From contig PNKH01000047.1 in the NCBI GenBank assembly GCA_013822345.1, forward strand, positions 1 through 54,392: a stretch of 54,392 nucleotides of DNA. Reading direction: 5' to 3'. The notes beneath the pieces are model-generated. The model was given only the letters and a program-made list of their open reading frames with translations, made no database searches and was not told the origin of the DNA. Positions 40,455 through 49,075 of the stretch are shown here, in pieces. Each line of letters starts with the position of its first letter. The stretch's first letter is position 1. The DNA is from Isosphaera sp. (GTDB lineage Bacteria > Planctomycetota > Planctomycetia > Gemmatales > Gemmataceae). A program made the translations under genes and the position numbers.

Positions 40455-41088
40455 GGGCGATGCTCCGTAACAGTTCGTCTCGGATCTCTTGCAACTCGCG
40501 GGACACGTCGGACAGGAGCATGGCCTCCCGCCCCTCGACCCGGCACTCGCCGCGGCCGAGTGAGTCGTCCGGGACGAACTTCGGGTCGTCCCGCCCGTCG
40601 TCCAGCGACCCCCCGGCGAGTCGGGAGGTGAGGGCGGCGAGGTCGGCCGGGTTCAGCCGGACGGTCAGGGCCGCGTCCTCGCCCAGCTGGGCGACCATGT
40701 CCCGGACCTTGGCCTCGATCGGGAACTCGCCGGACGCCACCCGCTCGTGCAGCAGCCGGGTGGCGATCGTCAGGGCGAGCTCGACCGCCGCCCGCTGCCA
40801 GTCCCGGAGCCGCCCGGCCTGGTCCTTCCGGTACTCCCCGACCGCGTCCCGGACCTGACTCAAGGCGGCCTCGACCCGCTCCCCGTCGACGTCCGGCTCG
40901 GGCGGTCGGGGGTCGGGTTCGACGAGGACCGGGGTCGGCGGCGGGGGTGGCGCGGCGGGGGCGGGCGCGGGGGGCGCCGGCGGGGCCGGGTCGTCGCCCG
41001 GCGGGACCACCGCCGCGCCGGTCAGGCGGGCGTGGAACCGGACGGTGAACTCGGTCGGCCGGCGGTCGGCTCCCGGTGCGGTTCGCAT
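40441..41088 (-). CDS. fliH: FliI regulator FliH
   Basis: 215 residues from the ATG at 41088 (GTG 41091 is an alternative). FliH dimer holds FliI inactive and links it to the C-ring. Seen: Pro-rich N-terminal third (APPAPPAPAPAAPPPPPTP), a helical middle (VEAALSQVRDAVGEYRKDQA), LALTIATRLLHERVASGEF and the C-terminal domain VRLNPADLAALTSRLAGG with GGSLDDGRDDPKFVPDDSLG-type region GECRVEGREAML. Overlaps fliI by 14 nt. Confidence 0.88.
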   Translation of the reverse strand: MRTAPGADRRPTEFTVRFHARLTGAAVVPPGDDPAPPAPPAPAPAAPPPPPTPVLVEPDPRPPEPDVDGERVEAALSQVRDAVGEYRKDQAGRLRDWQRAAVELALTIATRLLHERVASGEFPIEAKVRDMVAQLGEDAALTVRLNPADLAALTSRLAGGSLDDGRDDPKFVPDDSLGRGECRVEGREAMLLSDVSRELQEIRDELLRSIAHARP

Positions 41089-41236
41089 CACAGCTCACCC
41101 CAGGATGGCTCACGTTCGCCCGCGGTGCCCGGCCGGCGGCCGATTTTCCGTCACACCCGGCCGCCGGTTCGGGCCGGGGTGTCAGACCCGCGGCCGGGGC
41201 GGAACCGCGGTGCCGACGCGGCCGGGCGACTCGGTA

Positions 41237-41429
41237 GGTGGTTTCCCCTCACCCGGCCCGGCGGGGCGCCGGGCCGACCTCTCCCCAGCGGGGAGAGGTG
41301 GGGCTCGTGCGGCCGCTCCGAACGTCACCGACCCGCCTCGCTGCGGAGAGGGCCGGTGGCCCCCACCTCTCCCCGCCGGGGAGAGGTCGCCGCCGCGCCC
41401 CGCGGCGGCGGGTGAGGGGCGGGCACCTG
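41237..41429. repeat. Family A MITE-like element, copy 2
   Basis: 193-bp element with ends GGTGGTTTCCCCTCACCC and GGGTGAGGGGCGGGCACC and the inner CTCTCCCC hairpins. It occupies half of the 404-nt gap between fliH and fliG. Confidence 0.87.
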
Positions 41430-41452
41430 CCGTGAAACCCGGCCGCGCCGAC

Positions 41453-41480
41453 CCGTCGCTCACGCGTCCGGCTCCGACGG
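41453..41480. repeat. Family D, degenerate half copy
   Basis: CCGTCGCTCACGCGTCCGGC followed by TCCGACGG matches one arm of copy 3 with a few changes; no opposite arm is found nearby. The rest of the fliG-fliH gap (41089-41236, 41430-41452) shows nothing else that I can support. Confidence 0.6.
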
Positions 41481-41492
41481 AAGGACCCGCCC

Positions 41493-42428
41493 TCACTCCT
41501 CCAGCACGATCTCCCCGTCCTCCTCGCCCTTCTTGACCAGGGCCATCACCTTCCCGCGAGCCTCGTTCACCCGGGCCGCGGGCACCTCCCCGAGCAGCTC
41601 GGCCTCCTCGTTCAGGGCGTTCCGCGACCGGCTCGACATGTTCGAGGTGACCTTCTCCCGCACGTCCGGGCTCGCGTTCTTCAGGGCCGTGGCGATCGTC
41701 CGGGCGTCCAGCTTGCCGAGCAGGAGCTGCACCATACGGTCCGGGATGCGGAGCAGGTCCTCGATCCGGTACAGCTTCTCCAGCACCTTCGCGGCCAGCT
41801 CCGGGTCCGTCTCCTCGATCTTCCGGATGAGCGGCATCCGCTCCGCCCGGGGGACGGCCCGGAGCATGTCCGCGAGGTTCACGATCAACTCGTCGGCGGT
41901 CGGCTCCGGGGGGAGGTCGGCGAGCCGCTTCGCCTTCTCCACCACCGCCCCGGCGAGCTGCCGGAGCAGGGCCGGGTTGCGGTTCCCGGGCCGGGTCATC
42001 CGGACCGCCACCTCGGCCCGGGCGTCGGCCGGGAGCCGCTTCACCACCTGCCCGGCGGACCGCGGGTCGAGGCACGACAGGACGAGCACCACCGTCCCGG
42101 GCTGCTCCCCCTCCAGGGCCCGGGCGAGCCGCTCCGGGGGGAGGGCCCGGGCCGCCTCGACCGGGTCGTCCGGCAGCTCGGGGGCGATCGGCAGGTTCTC
42201 GTCGGCGGCCGGCGGGGCCCGGTCGGCGATCCGCTGGAGGTCGAAGAACTGGGCCAGGGCGTCGTCCAGCTCGTCCCCCGGCGGGGGGTCGGGCGGGGCC
42301 GCCCGGAGCAGCAGGCGGAGCCGCCCGGCCGTCTCCCCGTCCAGCTTCCCGAGGACGAGCTCGGCCGCGTCCGCCGGGAGCGCCCGGAGGAGCGTCGCCG
42401 CGGTCTCGTCGCCTGAGCGGGCCGGCAT
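41493..42428 (-). CDS. fliG: Flagellar motor switch protein FliG
   Basis: 311 residues. Rotor protein that receives torque from MotA and binds FliF and FliM. Seen: N-terminal helices (ETAATLLRALPADAAELVLG), a Pro/Asp-rich insert near residues 44-90, middle domain with LLRQLAGAVVEKAKRLADLP, and the C-terminal torque domain EDLLRIPDRMVQLLLGKLDA with LKNASPDVREKVTSNMSSR, matching the conserved charged helix. Ends VKKGEEDGEIVLEE as in the family. 21 nt after fliF. Confidence 0.93.
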   Translation of the reverse strand: MPARSGDETAATLLRALPADAAELVLGKLDGETAGRLRLLLRAAPPDPPPGDELDDALAQFFDLQRIADRAPPAADENLPIAPELPDDPVEAARALPPERLARALEGEQPGTVVLVLSCLDPRSAGQVVKRLPADARAEVAVRMTRPGNRNPALLRQLAGAVVEKAKRLADLPPEPTADELIVNLADMLRAVPRAERMPLIRKIEETDPELAAKVLEKLYRIEDLLRIPDRMVQLLLGKLDARTIATALKNASPDVREKVTSNMSSRSRNALNEEAELLGEVPAARVNEARGKVMALVKKGEEDGEIVLEE

Positions 42429-42449
42429 GTTGCTCTCCGTGGTGTCTCG

Positions 42450-43985
42450 TCAGCGCGCCGGGCCGCCGACCAGCAGCCGTAGCACGTCGGCCACCCGGTC
42501 CGGGGCCGCCCGGGCGAGGTCGGCCAGTCGGTCGACCCCGGCCGCCCGCCGCCCCTCCCGCCGGGCCTCGTCGGCCGCCGCCGGGGCCGGCTCCGCGGGC
42601 GGCGCCGCGGCACGCCGGCGGACCAGCAGTAGCCCGGCGATGGCCACCACCAGGACAACCCCGAGGGCCAGGCTGACGTTCCGGGCCAGCCCGACGTACG
42701 CCTGGATCCGCCCGATCTGGGTGAGCGTCTCGTCCGGCTCGGCCGGCCCGGCCGGGCCGGTCAGCCGGACGTTGCTCACCTTCACCTCGTCCCGCCCGGT
42801 CCGGAACCCGATCGCCCGCTTGATCACGTCCTCGACATCGCCCGCCGCGATCACCGCCGCGCCGTCGGCCCCCGGGGCGAGGTCGACCAGGGCGGCGATC
42901 GACAGCCGGGTGACCGCCCCGAGCCCGTCCTCCAGCTCGCGGACGGTGCGGGGGACAACGTAGTCGGTTTCGATCCGCTCGTCCTTCGAGTTCCCGCCCC
43001 CGCCCCCGGACCCGGACCCGCCGCCGAGGGTGCCGCCGGCCCGGGCGACGTTGCTCACCGCCCCGACCACCCCGCCGGACCGCACCCCTGTGCTGGTGCT
43101 GTTGAGGATCCGCTCGGCGATCGCCACCCGGGAGTCCGGCGGGAACGTCTCCTGCCGCTCCCGCACCTTCTGGAAGTTGATGTCCGCGCTCACCTGCACC
43201 ACCGCCCGGCCCGGCCCGAGGTGCTGGGACAGCATCTTCTCCGCCTTCGACGCCAGGTACGTCTCCAGCTTCTCCCGGTACTCGAGCTGCGGGGTCGGGA
43301 GGCTGTCCCGGTCGGCCGCGTGCGGGTCGGACAGGACCCGCCCGCCGCCGTCGATCACGGTCACGTTCTCCGGCTTGAGCCCCTCGACGCTCCGGGCCAC
43401 CAGCGACACCACCCCGGCGGCGCCGGCCCGGGACATGGTCGCCCCCGGCTTCAGTTTCAACACCACGCTGGCGGTCGGCGGCCGCTGGTCCCGGAGGAAC
43501 GGGGTCGGCTCCGGGCGGGCGATCAGCACCCGGGCGCTCTGCACCGCCTCCAGCTGCCCGATCGACCGGGCGAGTTCCGCCTGCAGGGCCCGCTGGTAGT
43601 TGACGCTCTGGACGAACGGGGTGGTCATCAGCGAGGTCTCGTCGAACAGCTCGTACCCGCGGCCGCCGCGGGACGGGAGCCCGCCGGACGCCAGCGCCAC
43701 CCGGGCCTCGGCCAGCCGGTCCTCGGGGACGAGGATGGCGGTGCCGTCGCGGGACAGCTCGCTCGGGATGTTCTGGCCGGCGAGGAGGGTGCGCATCGCC
43801 CCGGCCTCGTCCGGGGCCAGGTCCTTGTACACCGGGACGCGGGTCGCGGACTGCGACAGGTAGGTGAACACCCCGGCGGCGAGGACCACCCCGACGGCGG
43901 CGGCGGCGAGCGCGACCCGCCGCGGCAGGCTGAGCCCGTTGAAGAAGTCGCGGAGCTGGGCGAAGAAGCGGCGGAGCGCGTCCAT
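42450..43985 (-). CDS. fliF: MS-ring protein FliF
   Basis: 511 residues. Forms the ring that holds the rotor in the inner membrane. Seen: TM1 (RVALAAAAVGVVLAAGVFTY), the ring-building domains with VPVYKDLAPDEAGAMRTLLA and GRGYELFDETSLMTTPFVQS, QAELARSIGQLEAVQSARVL, the large periplasmic loop, TM2 (NVSLALGVVLVVAIAGLLLV) and a C-terminal helix (APDRVADVLRLLVGG) that should bind FliG. Preceded by a family B repeat. Confidence 0.96.
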   Translation of the reverse strand: MDALRRFFAQLRDFFNGLSLPRRVALAAAAVGVVLAAGVFTYLSQSATRVPVYKDLAPDEAGAMRTLLAGQNIPSELSRDGTAILVPEDRLAEARVALASGGLPSRGGRGYELFDETSLMTTPFVQSVNYQRALQAELARSIGQLEAVQSARVLIARPEPTPFLRDQRPPTASVVLKLKPGATMSRAGAAGVVSLVARSVEGLKPENVTVIDGGGRVLSDPHAADRDSLPTPQLEYREKLETYLASKAEKMLSQHLGPGRAVVQVSADINFQKVRERQETFPPDSRVAIAERILNSTSTGVRSGGVVGAVSNVARAGGTLGGGSGSGGGGGNSKDERIETDYVVPRTVRELEDGLGAVTRLSIAALVDLAPGADGAAVIAAGDVEDVIKRAIGFRTGRDEVKVSNVRLTGPAGPAEPDETLTQIGRIQAYVGLARNVSLALGVVLVVAIAGLLLVRRRAAAPPAEPAPAAADEARREGRRAAGVDRLADLARAAPDRVADVLRLLVGGPAR

Positions 43986-44001
43986 GCGTTAACCCGGTCC
44001 G

Positions 44002-44101
44002 GTAGGGTGGGCCGAGCCCGGCTCTGCGGGCGAGTCCCACCTCCGCCACGCTGAGGGTGGTGGGACTCGCCCGGCGACGCGCCGGGCTCGGCCCACCCTA
44101 C
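44002..44101. repeat. Family B hairpin, copy 4
   Basis: Arms GTAGGGTGGGCCGAGCCCGG and complement with a few changes in the inner stem. It lies between fliE and fliF. Confidence 0.85.
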
Positions 44102-44115
44102 GATCACCACGGCCC

Positions 44116-44427
44116 TTACACCTGCATCCGGGTCACTTCCTGCAGGGCGTCGCCGAGCCGGTTCCGCAGCTCCAGGATCAGCCGGAACGACACGTCGGCC
44201 TGGGCGACCGCGAGCGACACGGTGTGCAGGTCCTGGGCGTTCCCGGTCGCCAGGTCGCGGACCGCGGCGTCGGCCGCGGCGTTCGCCTGCTGGTTGCCGG
44301 CCAGGAGGCCGTTGAGCACCGTGGCGAACCCGCCGGCCGGCGTCGCCGCCTCCGGGGCCTGCGGCGCCAGCGGTTCGAGTCGCCCGAGCGGGGCGAGGCG
44401 GGAGGTCGAGATCGCGTCGATCGGCAC
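44116..44427 (-). CDS. fliE: Flagellar rod-MS ring adaptor FliE
   Basis: 103 residues from GTG 44427, 3 nt after flgC. Joins the MS ring to the first rod subunits. Seen: DAISTSRLAPLG start, FATVLNGLLAGNQQANAAAD, and the family C terminus AQDLHTVSLAVAQADVSFRL with ILELRNRLGDALQEVTRMQV. Normal length. Confidence 0.94.
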   Translation of the reverse strand: MPIDAISTSRLAPLGRLEPLAPQAPEAATPAGGFATVLNGLLAGNQQANAAADAAVRDLATGNAQDLHTVSLAVAQADVSFRLILELRNRLGDALQEVTRMQV

Positions 44428-44430
44428 GGG

Positions 44431-44856
44431 TCACCCCCGGAGCAGGGCCAGGGCCTGCTCCTGCATCTGGCGGAAGGTCTGGGCCGCCCGCAGGTTCGCC
44501 TCGTACGCCCGGGCGGCGGTCAGCAGGTTCACCATCTCGATCGGCAGCTGCACGTTCGGCAGCAGGACGAACCCCTCGGCGTCGGCGTCCGGGTGGCCGG
44601 GCTGGTACACCCGGTTCAGCGGGGACGGGTCCTCGACCAGTTCGACCGCACGCACCCCGCGGAGGTCCGCGAGGCCGCCCGCGTCGCCGAGCACCTCGGC
44701 GAACACCACGTCCTGGCGGCGGAACGGCCCGCCGTTGGCCGACCGGGTGGAGTTGGCGTTCGCGATGTTGTTCGCGATCACCTCCATCCGGAGCCGCTCG
44801 GCGGTCATCCCGGACCCGCTGATCGAGCCCGCCCCGAGCAGGTCGTTGAACGGCAT
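44431..44856 (-). CDS. flgC: Proximal rod protein FlgC
   Basis: 141 residues from the ATG at 44856, where a GGGG-rich site precedes it; longer frames run into repeat B. Seen: GMTAERLRMEVIANNIANAN, the rod signature with RSANGGPFRRQDVVF, and the C-terminal DAEGFVLLPNVQLPIEMVNL with RAYEANLRAAQTFRQM. The usual flgB-flgC-fliE order is kept. Confidence 0.96.
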   Translation of the reverse strand: MPFNDLLGAGSISGSGMTAERLRMEVIANNIANANSTRSANGGPFRRQDVVFAEVLGDAGGLADLRGVRAVELVEDPSPLNRVYQPGHPDADAEGFVLLPNVQLPIEMVNLLTAARAYEANLRAAQTFRQMQEQALALLRG

Positions 44857-44868
44857 CGGTTCCCCCCG

Positions 44869-45007
44869 GTCGGGTGGGCCGGGGTCCGCTCCGGACCGAG
44901 TCCCACCACTTTGGTAGGGTGGGCCGAGGCCGGCTTTGCGGCCGAGTCCCACCACCCCTCAGCCCCGGTGGGACTCGCCGGCGAGGCGCCGGCTCGGCCC
45001 ACCCGAC
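44869..45007. repeat. Family B repeat, copy 5 (two left arms, one right arm)
   Basis: Left arms start at 44869 (GTCGGGTGGGCC variant) and 44914 (GTAGGGTGGGCC), with one right arm ending ...CCCACCCGAC at 45007. The right arm's outer end complements the first left arm (GTCGGG) exactly, while the two stems differ. Same layout as copy 3. Between flgC and flgB. Confidence 0.85.
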
Positions 45008-45014
45008 CGCCACA

Positions 45015-45362
45015 CTACCGGCCGGTGATCGCGGACCGGTAGGTGGCGACCCGGCTGCTGACGATCTGGGCCGCCGCCTGGTACAGCAGGGCGTTCTTCG
45101 CGAGGGCGTTCATCTCCTGGTCGATGTCCACCGTGTTCCCGTCGACCCGCTCCGGGCCGTCGGCGACGACCACCTTGGGGGTCGCCGGCGGGCCGCCGGG
45201 CGAGGCGACCTCGCGGGCCAACTCGGCCTCGAACGCCACCTCCCGGCGGCGGTACCCGGGGGTGTTCACGTTCGCCACGTTCTGGGCGATCACCCGGTGC
45301 CGCAGGGCGGCCGCGTCCAGGGTGCGGGCGAGCAGGCCGAGGCCGGGGATGGCGGTGTCCAT
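45015..45362 (-). CDS. flgB: Proximal rod protein FlgB
   Basis: 115 residues from the ATG at 45362. Seen: ARTLDAAALRHRVIAQNVAN with VNTPGYRRREVAF, VDIDQEMNALAKNALLYQAA and AQIVSSRVATYRSAITGR, all matching FlgB. First gene of the flgB-flgC-fliE-fliF-fliG series. The promoter-like TCCGATAA box lies only 8 nt before the ATG, so the transcript may have almost no leader. Confidence 0.94.
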   Translation of the reverse strand: MDTAIPGLGLLARTLDAAALRHRVIAQNVANVNTPGYRRREVAFEAELAREVASPGGPPATPKVVVADGPERVDGNTVDIDQEMNALAKNALLYQAAAQIVSSRVATYRSAITGR

Positions 45363-45370
45363 GCCGGATG

Positions 45371-45397
45371 TTATCGGAGTGCCGGGCGGGCAACTTG
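45371..45397 (-). promoter_or_regulatory. Candidate sigma-28-type promoter of flgB
   Basis: On the minus strand CAAGTTGC, 11 nt, TCCGATAA; the -10 is the closest in the window to the GCCGATAA consensus. Its expected start point falls within a few bases of the flgB ATG. Confidence 0.4.
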
Positions 45398-45482
45398 ACC
45401 GGATCGTGACGGTCGTAGCGGCTGCGGACCATTCTACCCCGCCGCCGGGCGGCGGACCGGCGGGTGAGCTAAAGTGGGGGGT

Positions 45483-47192
45483 ATGAAGGTGGTGCCGCCG
45501 GACCTCGTCGTCCCGCCGACCGCCCCGGCCGCGGGGCCGACGTCCGTCCGCGTCCTGAGCGGCGACCTGTCGCTGTTGCCGGTCGGGTCGCTGCTGGCCG
45601 CGACGGTCACCCGCCCGGGGGTGCGCGAGGCGGTGCTGACCGTCAACGGCCTGCAGCTGGCGATCCGCCCGGGAACGACGCTGCAACCCGGGACGGTGCT
45701 GGTCGTCCGGGTGCCACCCGGATCGAAGGCCCCGGCGCTCGAACTGGTCGGCCAAGCCCCGGCCCCCGAGTCCGGGCAGCCCGGCTCCCCCGTCGCCCTC
45801 GCCACCGGCACCCCCACCCCGCGGGCGTCGCCCGAGGTTCCCGCCGCGACAGAGCGGACCGTCCGGACGACCACCCCGACCGCCGACCGGGTCCCCCCTT
45901 CCGCGAACCCGGCCGCGGTGTCGGTCGCGGACGTGCTGACCGTCCTCCCGGACGGGCGGGTGAGGGTGCGGATCGACGGGGCGGAAGAGGTCGCCACCGC
46001 GGCCGGGAAGCTGGTCCCGGGCGGTCGGTACGTCGTCCGCGTGGAGCGGACGCCCGAAACGGTCTTCCTCCGCCCGGCCGCCGACACGCCCGACCTGCCG
46101 GTGGCTCTGGCCGGGGCGGTGCTCCGCGGCGCGCCCCCGCCGAACCTCGCCGCGGCACTGCAACCGCTCCTCACGGAACTCGTGGCACTCCGGGCGGACG
46201 ACGGGACGCTTCCGGCGAAGGTGCGGGAGGCGGCGGCCGCGGTCCAGGAAACGCTCCGCACCTTCCTCCCGCCGGACGGGCGGCCGCCGGCCGCGGGCGA
46301 ACTCCGCAACCTGGTCGAGAACGGCGGGCTGCACTTCGAGGCGAAGCTCGCCCGGCTGGTACTCGGCGACGCGGCCCCCGACGCGCTCCCGGCCGCCGAC
46401 CGCCCCGGATCGGCGGCGCTCGCCCCGACCCCGGCCGACGCCCGCGAGGCGGCCGTCCGCGAGGCGCTCCGGGCACTCCTGCCGACCGCCGCGAAGCCGG
46501 TCGACGCCACCGCACCCCGTTCCCCCACCGAACCGCCCGCGCCGCAGCCGGACGCGAAACCGGTCCGCTCCGAACCGGCTCCCGCGGAACGTCCGCCGCC
46601 GGCCGATGCCGCCCTGCCGCGGGCCGTGCGCGGGCCGGTCGGGTCGGACCTGAAGGGCGACCTGTTGCGGCTCCTGCAGGCGGTGCAGGAGGTCGGGACC
46701 GCGGTCGCGCCGGCGCCGGCGGCCCGGGCGGCGCTCGACGGGATCGAGGCCCAGCAGGCGGCGAACGTCGTCGCCCAGTCGACCGGCACCCCGTACTTCC
46801 TCCAGGTCCCGTTCCCGGACGGCGGGGCGTGGCGGACCCTCCACCTGGCCCTCGAACCCGACGCCCGCCGCGGCCGGCAGGGCGAGACCGGCGACGGCGG
46901 GGTGCGGCTGTTGATGCACGTCCCGCTCGCCGAACTCGGCGACACCTGGGTCGACGCCGGGGTGTCCGGGGAGCGGTTCCGGGCGGTCCTGTACCTGGAG
47001 GCGGCCGAGACGCGGAACCGCGTCCGGGCGGAACTACCCGGGCTGCGCGACGAGCTGCGGGCCGACGGGTTCGCCGAGGTCCACCTGGATGTCCGGGCGA
47101 CCGCCGACCTCCCGGCCCGGCACCGCAAGCAGGGCGCGGCGATGGTCGCCGGCCGGCCGGACACGGTCACCGTCGTCGACGTGAGGGCGTGA
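45483..47192 (+). CDS. Second FliK-like protein (hook-length control domain)
   Basis: 569 residues from ATG 45483 (GTG 45474 possible). N-terminal beta-rich part (LLPVGSLLAATVTRPGVREA, LAIRPGTTLQPGTVLVVRVP), a long Pro/Ala/Arg-rich middle, and a C-terminal Flg_hook-type domain (about 435-560): TPYFLQVPFPDGGAWRTLHL, LMHVPLAELGDTWVDAGVSG, ELPGLRDELRADGFAEVHLD. It is unlike the FliK at 22887 outside the domain. The next gene, 1 nt later, is a free FlhB C-terminal domain, a pair also known as ylqG-ylqH in Bacillus. A role in tuning export specificity is inferred. Confidence 0.82.
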   Translation: MKVVPPDLVVPPTAPAAGPTSVRVLSGDLSLLPVGSLLAATVTRPGVREAVLTVNGLQLAIRPGTTLQPGTVLVVRVPPGSKAPALELVGQAPAPESGQPGSPVALATGTPTPRASPEVPAATERTVRTTTPTADRVPPSANPAAVSVADVLTVLPDGRVRVRIDGAEEVATAAGKLVPGGRYVVRVERTPETVFLRPAADTPDLPVALAGAVLRGAPPPNLAAALQPLLTELVALRADDGTLPAKVREAAAAVQETLRTFLPPDGRPPAAGELRNLVENGGLHFEAKLARLVLGDAAPDALPAADRPGSAALAPTPADAREAAVREALRALLPTAAKPVDATAPRSPTEPPAPQPDAKPVRSEPAPAERPPPADAALPRAVRGPVGSDLKGDLLRLLQAVQEVGTAVAPAPAARAALDGIEAQQAANVVAQSTGTPYFLQVPFPDGGAWRTLHLALEPDARRGRQGETGDGGVRLLMHVPLAELGDTWVDAGVSGERFRAVLYLEAAETRNRVRAELPGLRDELRADGFAEVHLDVRATADLPARHRKQGAAMVAGRPDTVTVVDVRA

Positions 47193-47193
47193 C

Positions 47194-47466
47194 GTGGCGG
47201 ACAAGCCGCAGCAACGGCGGGCGGTCGCGTTGCGGTACGACCCGGCCCGGGACACCGCCCCGAAGGTGGTGGCCAAGGGGAAGGGCCGGACCGCCGACCA
47301 GATCATCGCGCTGGCCCGGAAGAACGCCGTCCCGGTCCGGCCCGACCCGGCGCTGGTGCAGGTGCTGAGTCGGCTGAACCTCGACCAGGACATCCCGCCG
47401 GAGGTGTACCGGGCGGTCGCCGCGATCCTCGCCTTCCTCTACCGGGTGAACCGGCCGGTGGGGTGA
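47194..47466 (+). CDS. Orphan FlhB C-terminal domain protein (FlhX/YlqH-like)
   Basis: 90 residues from GTG 47194. Lines up with FlhB just after its cleavage site: QRRAVALRYDPARDTAPKVV, AKGKGRTADQIIALARKNAV and YRAVAAILAFLYRVN. It lacks the NPTH motif and all membrane segments, so it is a cytosolic copy of the post-cut half. FlhX in Helicobacter can stand in for that part of FlhB. Coupled to the FliK-like gene upstream (TGA then 1 nt). Confidence 0.9.
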   Translation: MADKPQQRRAVALRYDPARDTAPKVVAKGKGRTADQIIALARKNAVPVRPDPALVQVLSRLNLDQDIPPEVYRAVAAILAFLYRVNRPVG

Positions 47467-47507
47467 GGCGCTCAGTCAATTCCCCGCCGCTTTCCGGTGG
47501 ACTCGGC

Positions 47508-47696
47508 AGGTGGCTTCCCCTCACCCGCCGCCCGTCGAGGACTCCGGGCGGCGACCTCTCCCCAGCGGGGAGAGGTGGGGGCGGTGCGGCCCCACGAACC
47601 GCATCCGACCCGGGCACGCACAGAGGAGGCCGACGGCCCCCACCTCTCCCCGCTGGGGAGAGGTCGCCGGCGCCTCGCCGGCGGGTGAGGGGCGCC
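47508..47696. repeat. Family A MITE-like element, copy 3
   Basis: 189-bp element: AGGTGGCTTCCCCTCACCC at one end, GGGTGAGGGGCGCCACGC at the other, with the inner CTCTCCCC hairpins and GTGGGGGC/GCCCCCAC pair. It lies between the converging FlhX-like and HDOD genes. Confidence 0.87.
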
Positions 47697-47733
47697 ACGC
47701 ACCGAGACACCCGGAAGCCGACCCCGCGCCCCG

Positions 47734-48915
47734 TCAGTCCGCCTTCCGCCGCTCGTCCCGGAGCCGGCACCACGCCCCGAACCGGTCCGCCAGCCCGAGC
47801 CGCTCCAGGTACTCACGGTCCGGCCGGGTCCCGTCCTTCGCCCGCAGGACCGCGTCGGCGGCGTGGACCGCGGTCAGGGCGGTGAACGTCGTCCCGGGGC
47901 ACCCGGACGGGGCGTGGTGCCAGGCGACCGCCTCGACGATCGCGTCCGGCAGCCCCCACAGCCCGAGCAGGTACGCCCCGACCTCGGCGTGACTCGTCCC
48001 GAACACCCGCCGCTCGGCCTCGGCCGCCGTCACCTTGTCCGTCCGGATCAGCCCGAGCACCTCCCGGTACGGCCCCGGCAGTTGGCTCGCCAGCACCAGC
48101 CGGCCGATGTCGTGGAACAGCCCGGCGAGCGCCGCCTCCCGCACCACCCGGTCCGGGGCGCGCTCCTCCGCCGCCACCGCCCCGGCCAGCTCCCCCACCG
48201 CCTGGCTGTGCTCCCACAAGACTTCGATCGAGAACGGCTTCAGGGCCGCCGGGTTGTACCGGCTGAACAGGTCGGCGGCGAGGACGAGGGTCCGGGTCAG
48301 GTCGGCCCCGAGGATGCGGACCGCGTGCGACGGGGTGGCCGCCGGGCGGCGCAGCCCGACCAGCGCCGAGTTCGCCATCTGCAGCACCTTCGCCGCGATC
48401 CCCAGGTCCTGCGCCACCAGGTTGCCGACGGCGGCGAGCGAGAAGTCCGGGAAGGTGAGTTGGTCCGCGATCTGGGCGTACAGGGTGGACAGCGCCGGGA
48501 CGCTCCCCAGGCGACTGACCACCGCCACCAGCGACGGGCTCTCGAGCAGCTCCCGCAGGCACCGGACGCGGTGGACCGCCCCGCGCAGCTCGGCCGGGTC
48601 GCACGGCTTGGGTAGGACCCGGTGGGCGAGCGACACCAGGCGGACGGCGTTCCCGTGGTCCCCGGGATCGGACAGGGCGATCCGGGCGGTCATCGGCTGC
48701 CGCCGGCGGACCTCGGCCAGCAGTTCGCCGCAGTCGGCCCCGGACAGGCGGGCGTCGGCGACCAGGACGTCGAACGGCGGCTCGTCCAGGCGCGCGAGGG
48801 CGTCCGGCCCGCCGCGGGCGGCGTGCACCTCCCACTCCCGCGGGGGGTCGAACGCCTGCCGGACCGACCGCTGGAGGGTCGGGTCGTCGGCCACGAGTAG
48901 CACCCGGAACGGCAT
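47734..48915 (-). CDS. Response regulator with REC and HDOD domains
   Basis: 393 residues. REC domain (1-120) with acceptor D54 in VLVADARLSG and K103 in VLPKPCDPAEL. HDOD domain (about 125-330): SRLGSVPALSTLYAQIADQL, DLGIAAKVLQMANSALVG, AVRILGADLTRTLVLA, and FHDIGRLVLASQL, then HAEVGAYLLGLWGLPDAIVE with WHHAPSG. HDOD proteins usually lack full phosphodiesterase activity and act as signal-linked regulators. Likely partner: the histidine kinase 160 nt upstream. Flagellar genes lie on the other side. Confidence 0.92.
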   Translation of the reverse strand: MPFRVLLVADDPTLQRSVRQAFDPPREWEVHAARGGPDALARLDEPPFDVLVADARLSGADCGELLAEVRRRQPMTARIALSDPGDHGNAVRLVSLAHRVLPKPCDPAELRGAVHRVRCLRELLESPSLVAVVSRLGSVPALSTLYAQIADQLTFPDFSLAAVGNLVAQDLGIAAKVLQMANSALVGLRRPAATPSHAVRILGADLTRTLVLAADLFSRYNPAALKPFSIEVLWEHSQAVGELAGAVAAEERAPDRVVREAALAGLFHDIGRLVLASQLPGPYREVLGLIRTDKVTAAEAERRVFGTSHAEVGAYLLGLWGLPDAIVEAVAWHHAPSGCPGTTFTALTAVHAADAVLRAKDGTRPDREYLERLGLADRFGAWCRLRDERRKAD

Positions 48916-48960
48916 CTCCGGCGACTCTCCGGGGCGGGTCAGGCGACCGGACTTCGCGGC

Positions 48961-49056
48961 AGGTGGTCTCCCCTCACCCGCCGCTCCGCGGCGACCTCTC
49001 CCCGGCGGGGAGAGGTCGGCCCGGCGCTTCGCCGGGTCGGGTGAGGGGGACCACCT
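48961..49056. repeat. Family A element, compact copy
   Basis: 96 bp with the same ends (AGGTGGTCTCCCCTCACCCG and GGGTGAGGGGGACCACCTTC) and only one CTCTCCCC hairpin; the 70-bp interior is missing. A short derivative of family A. It lies between the HDOD and histidine kinase genes. Confidence 0.85.
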
Positions 49057-49075
49057 TCACGGTCACACCCAACAA

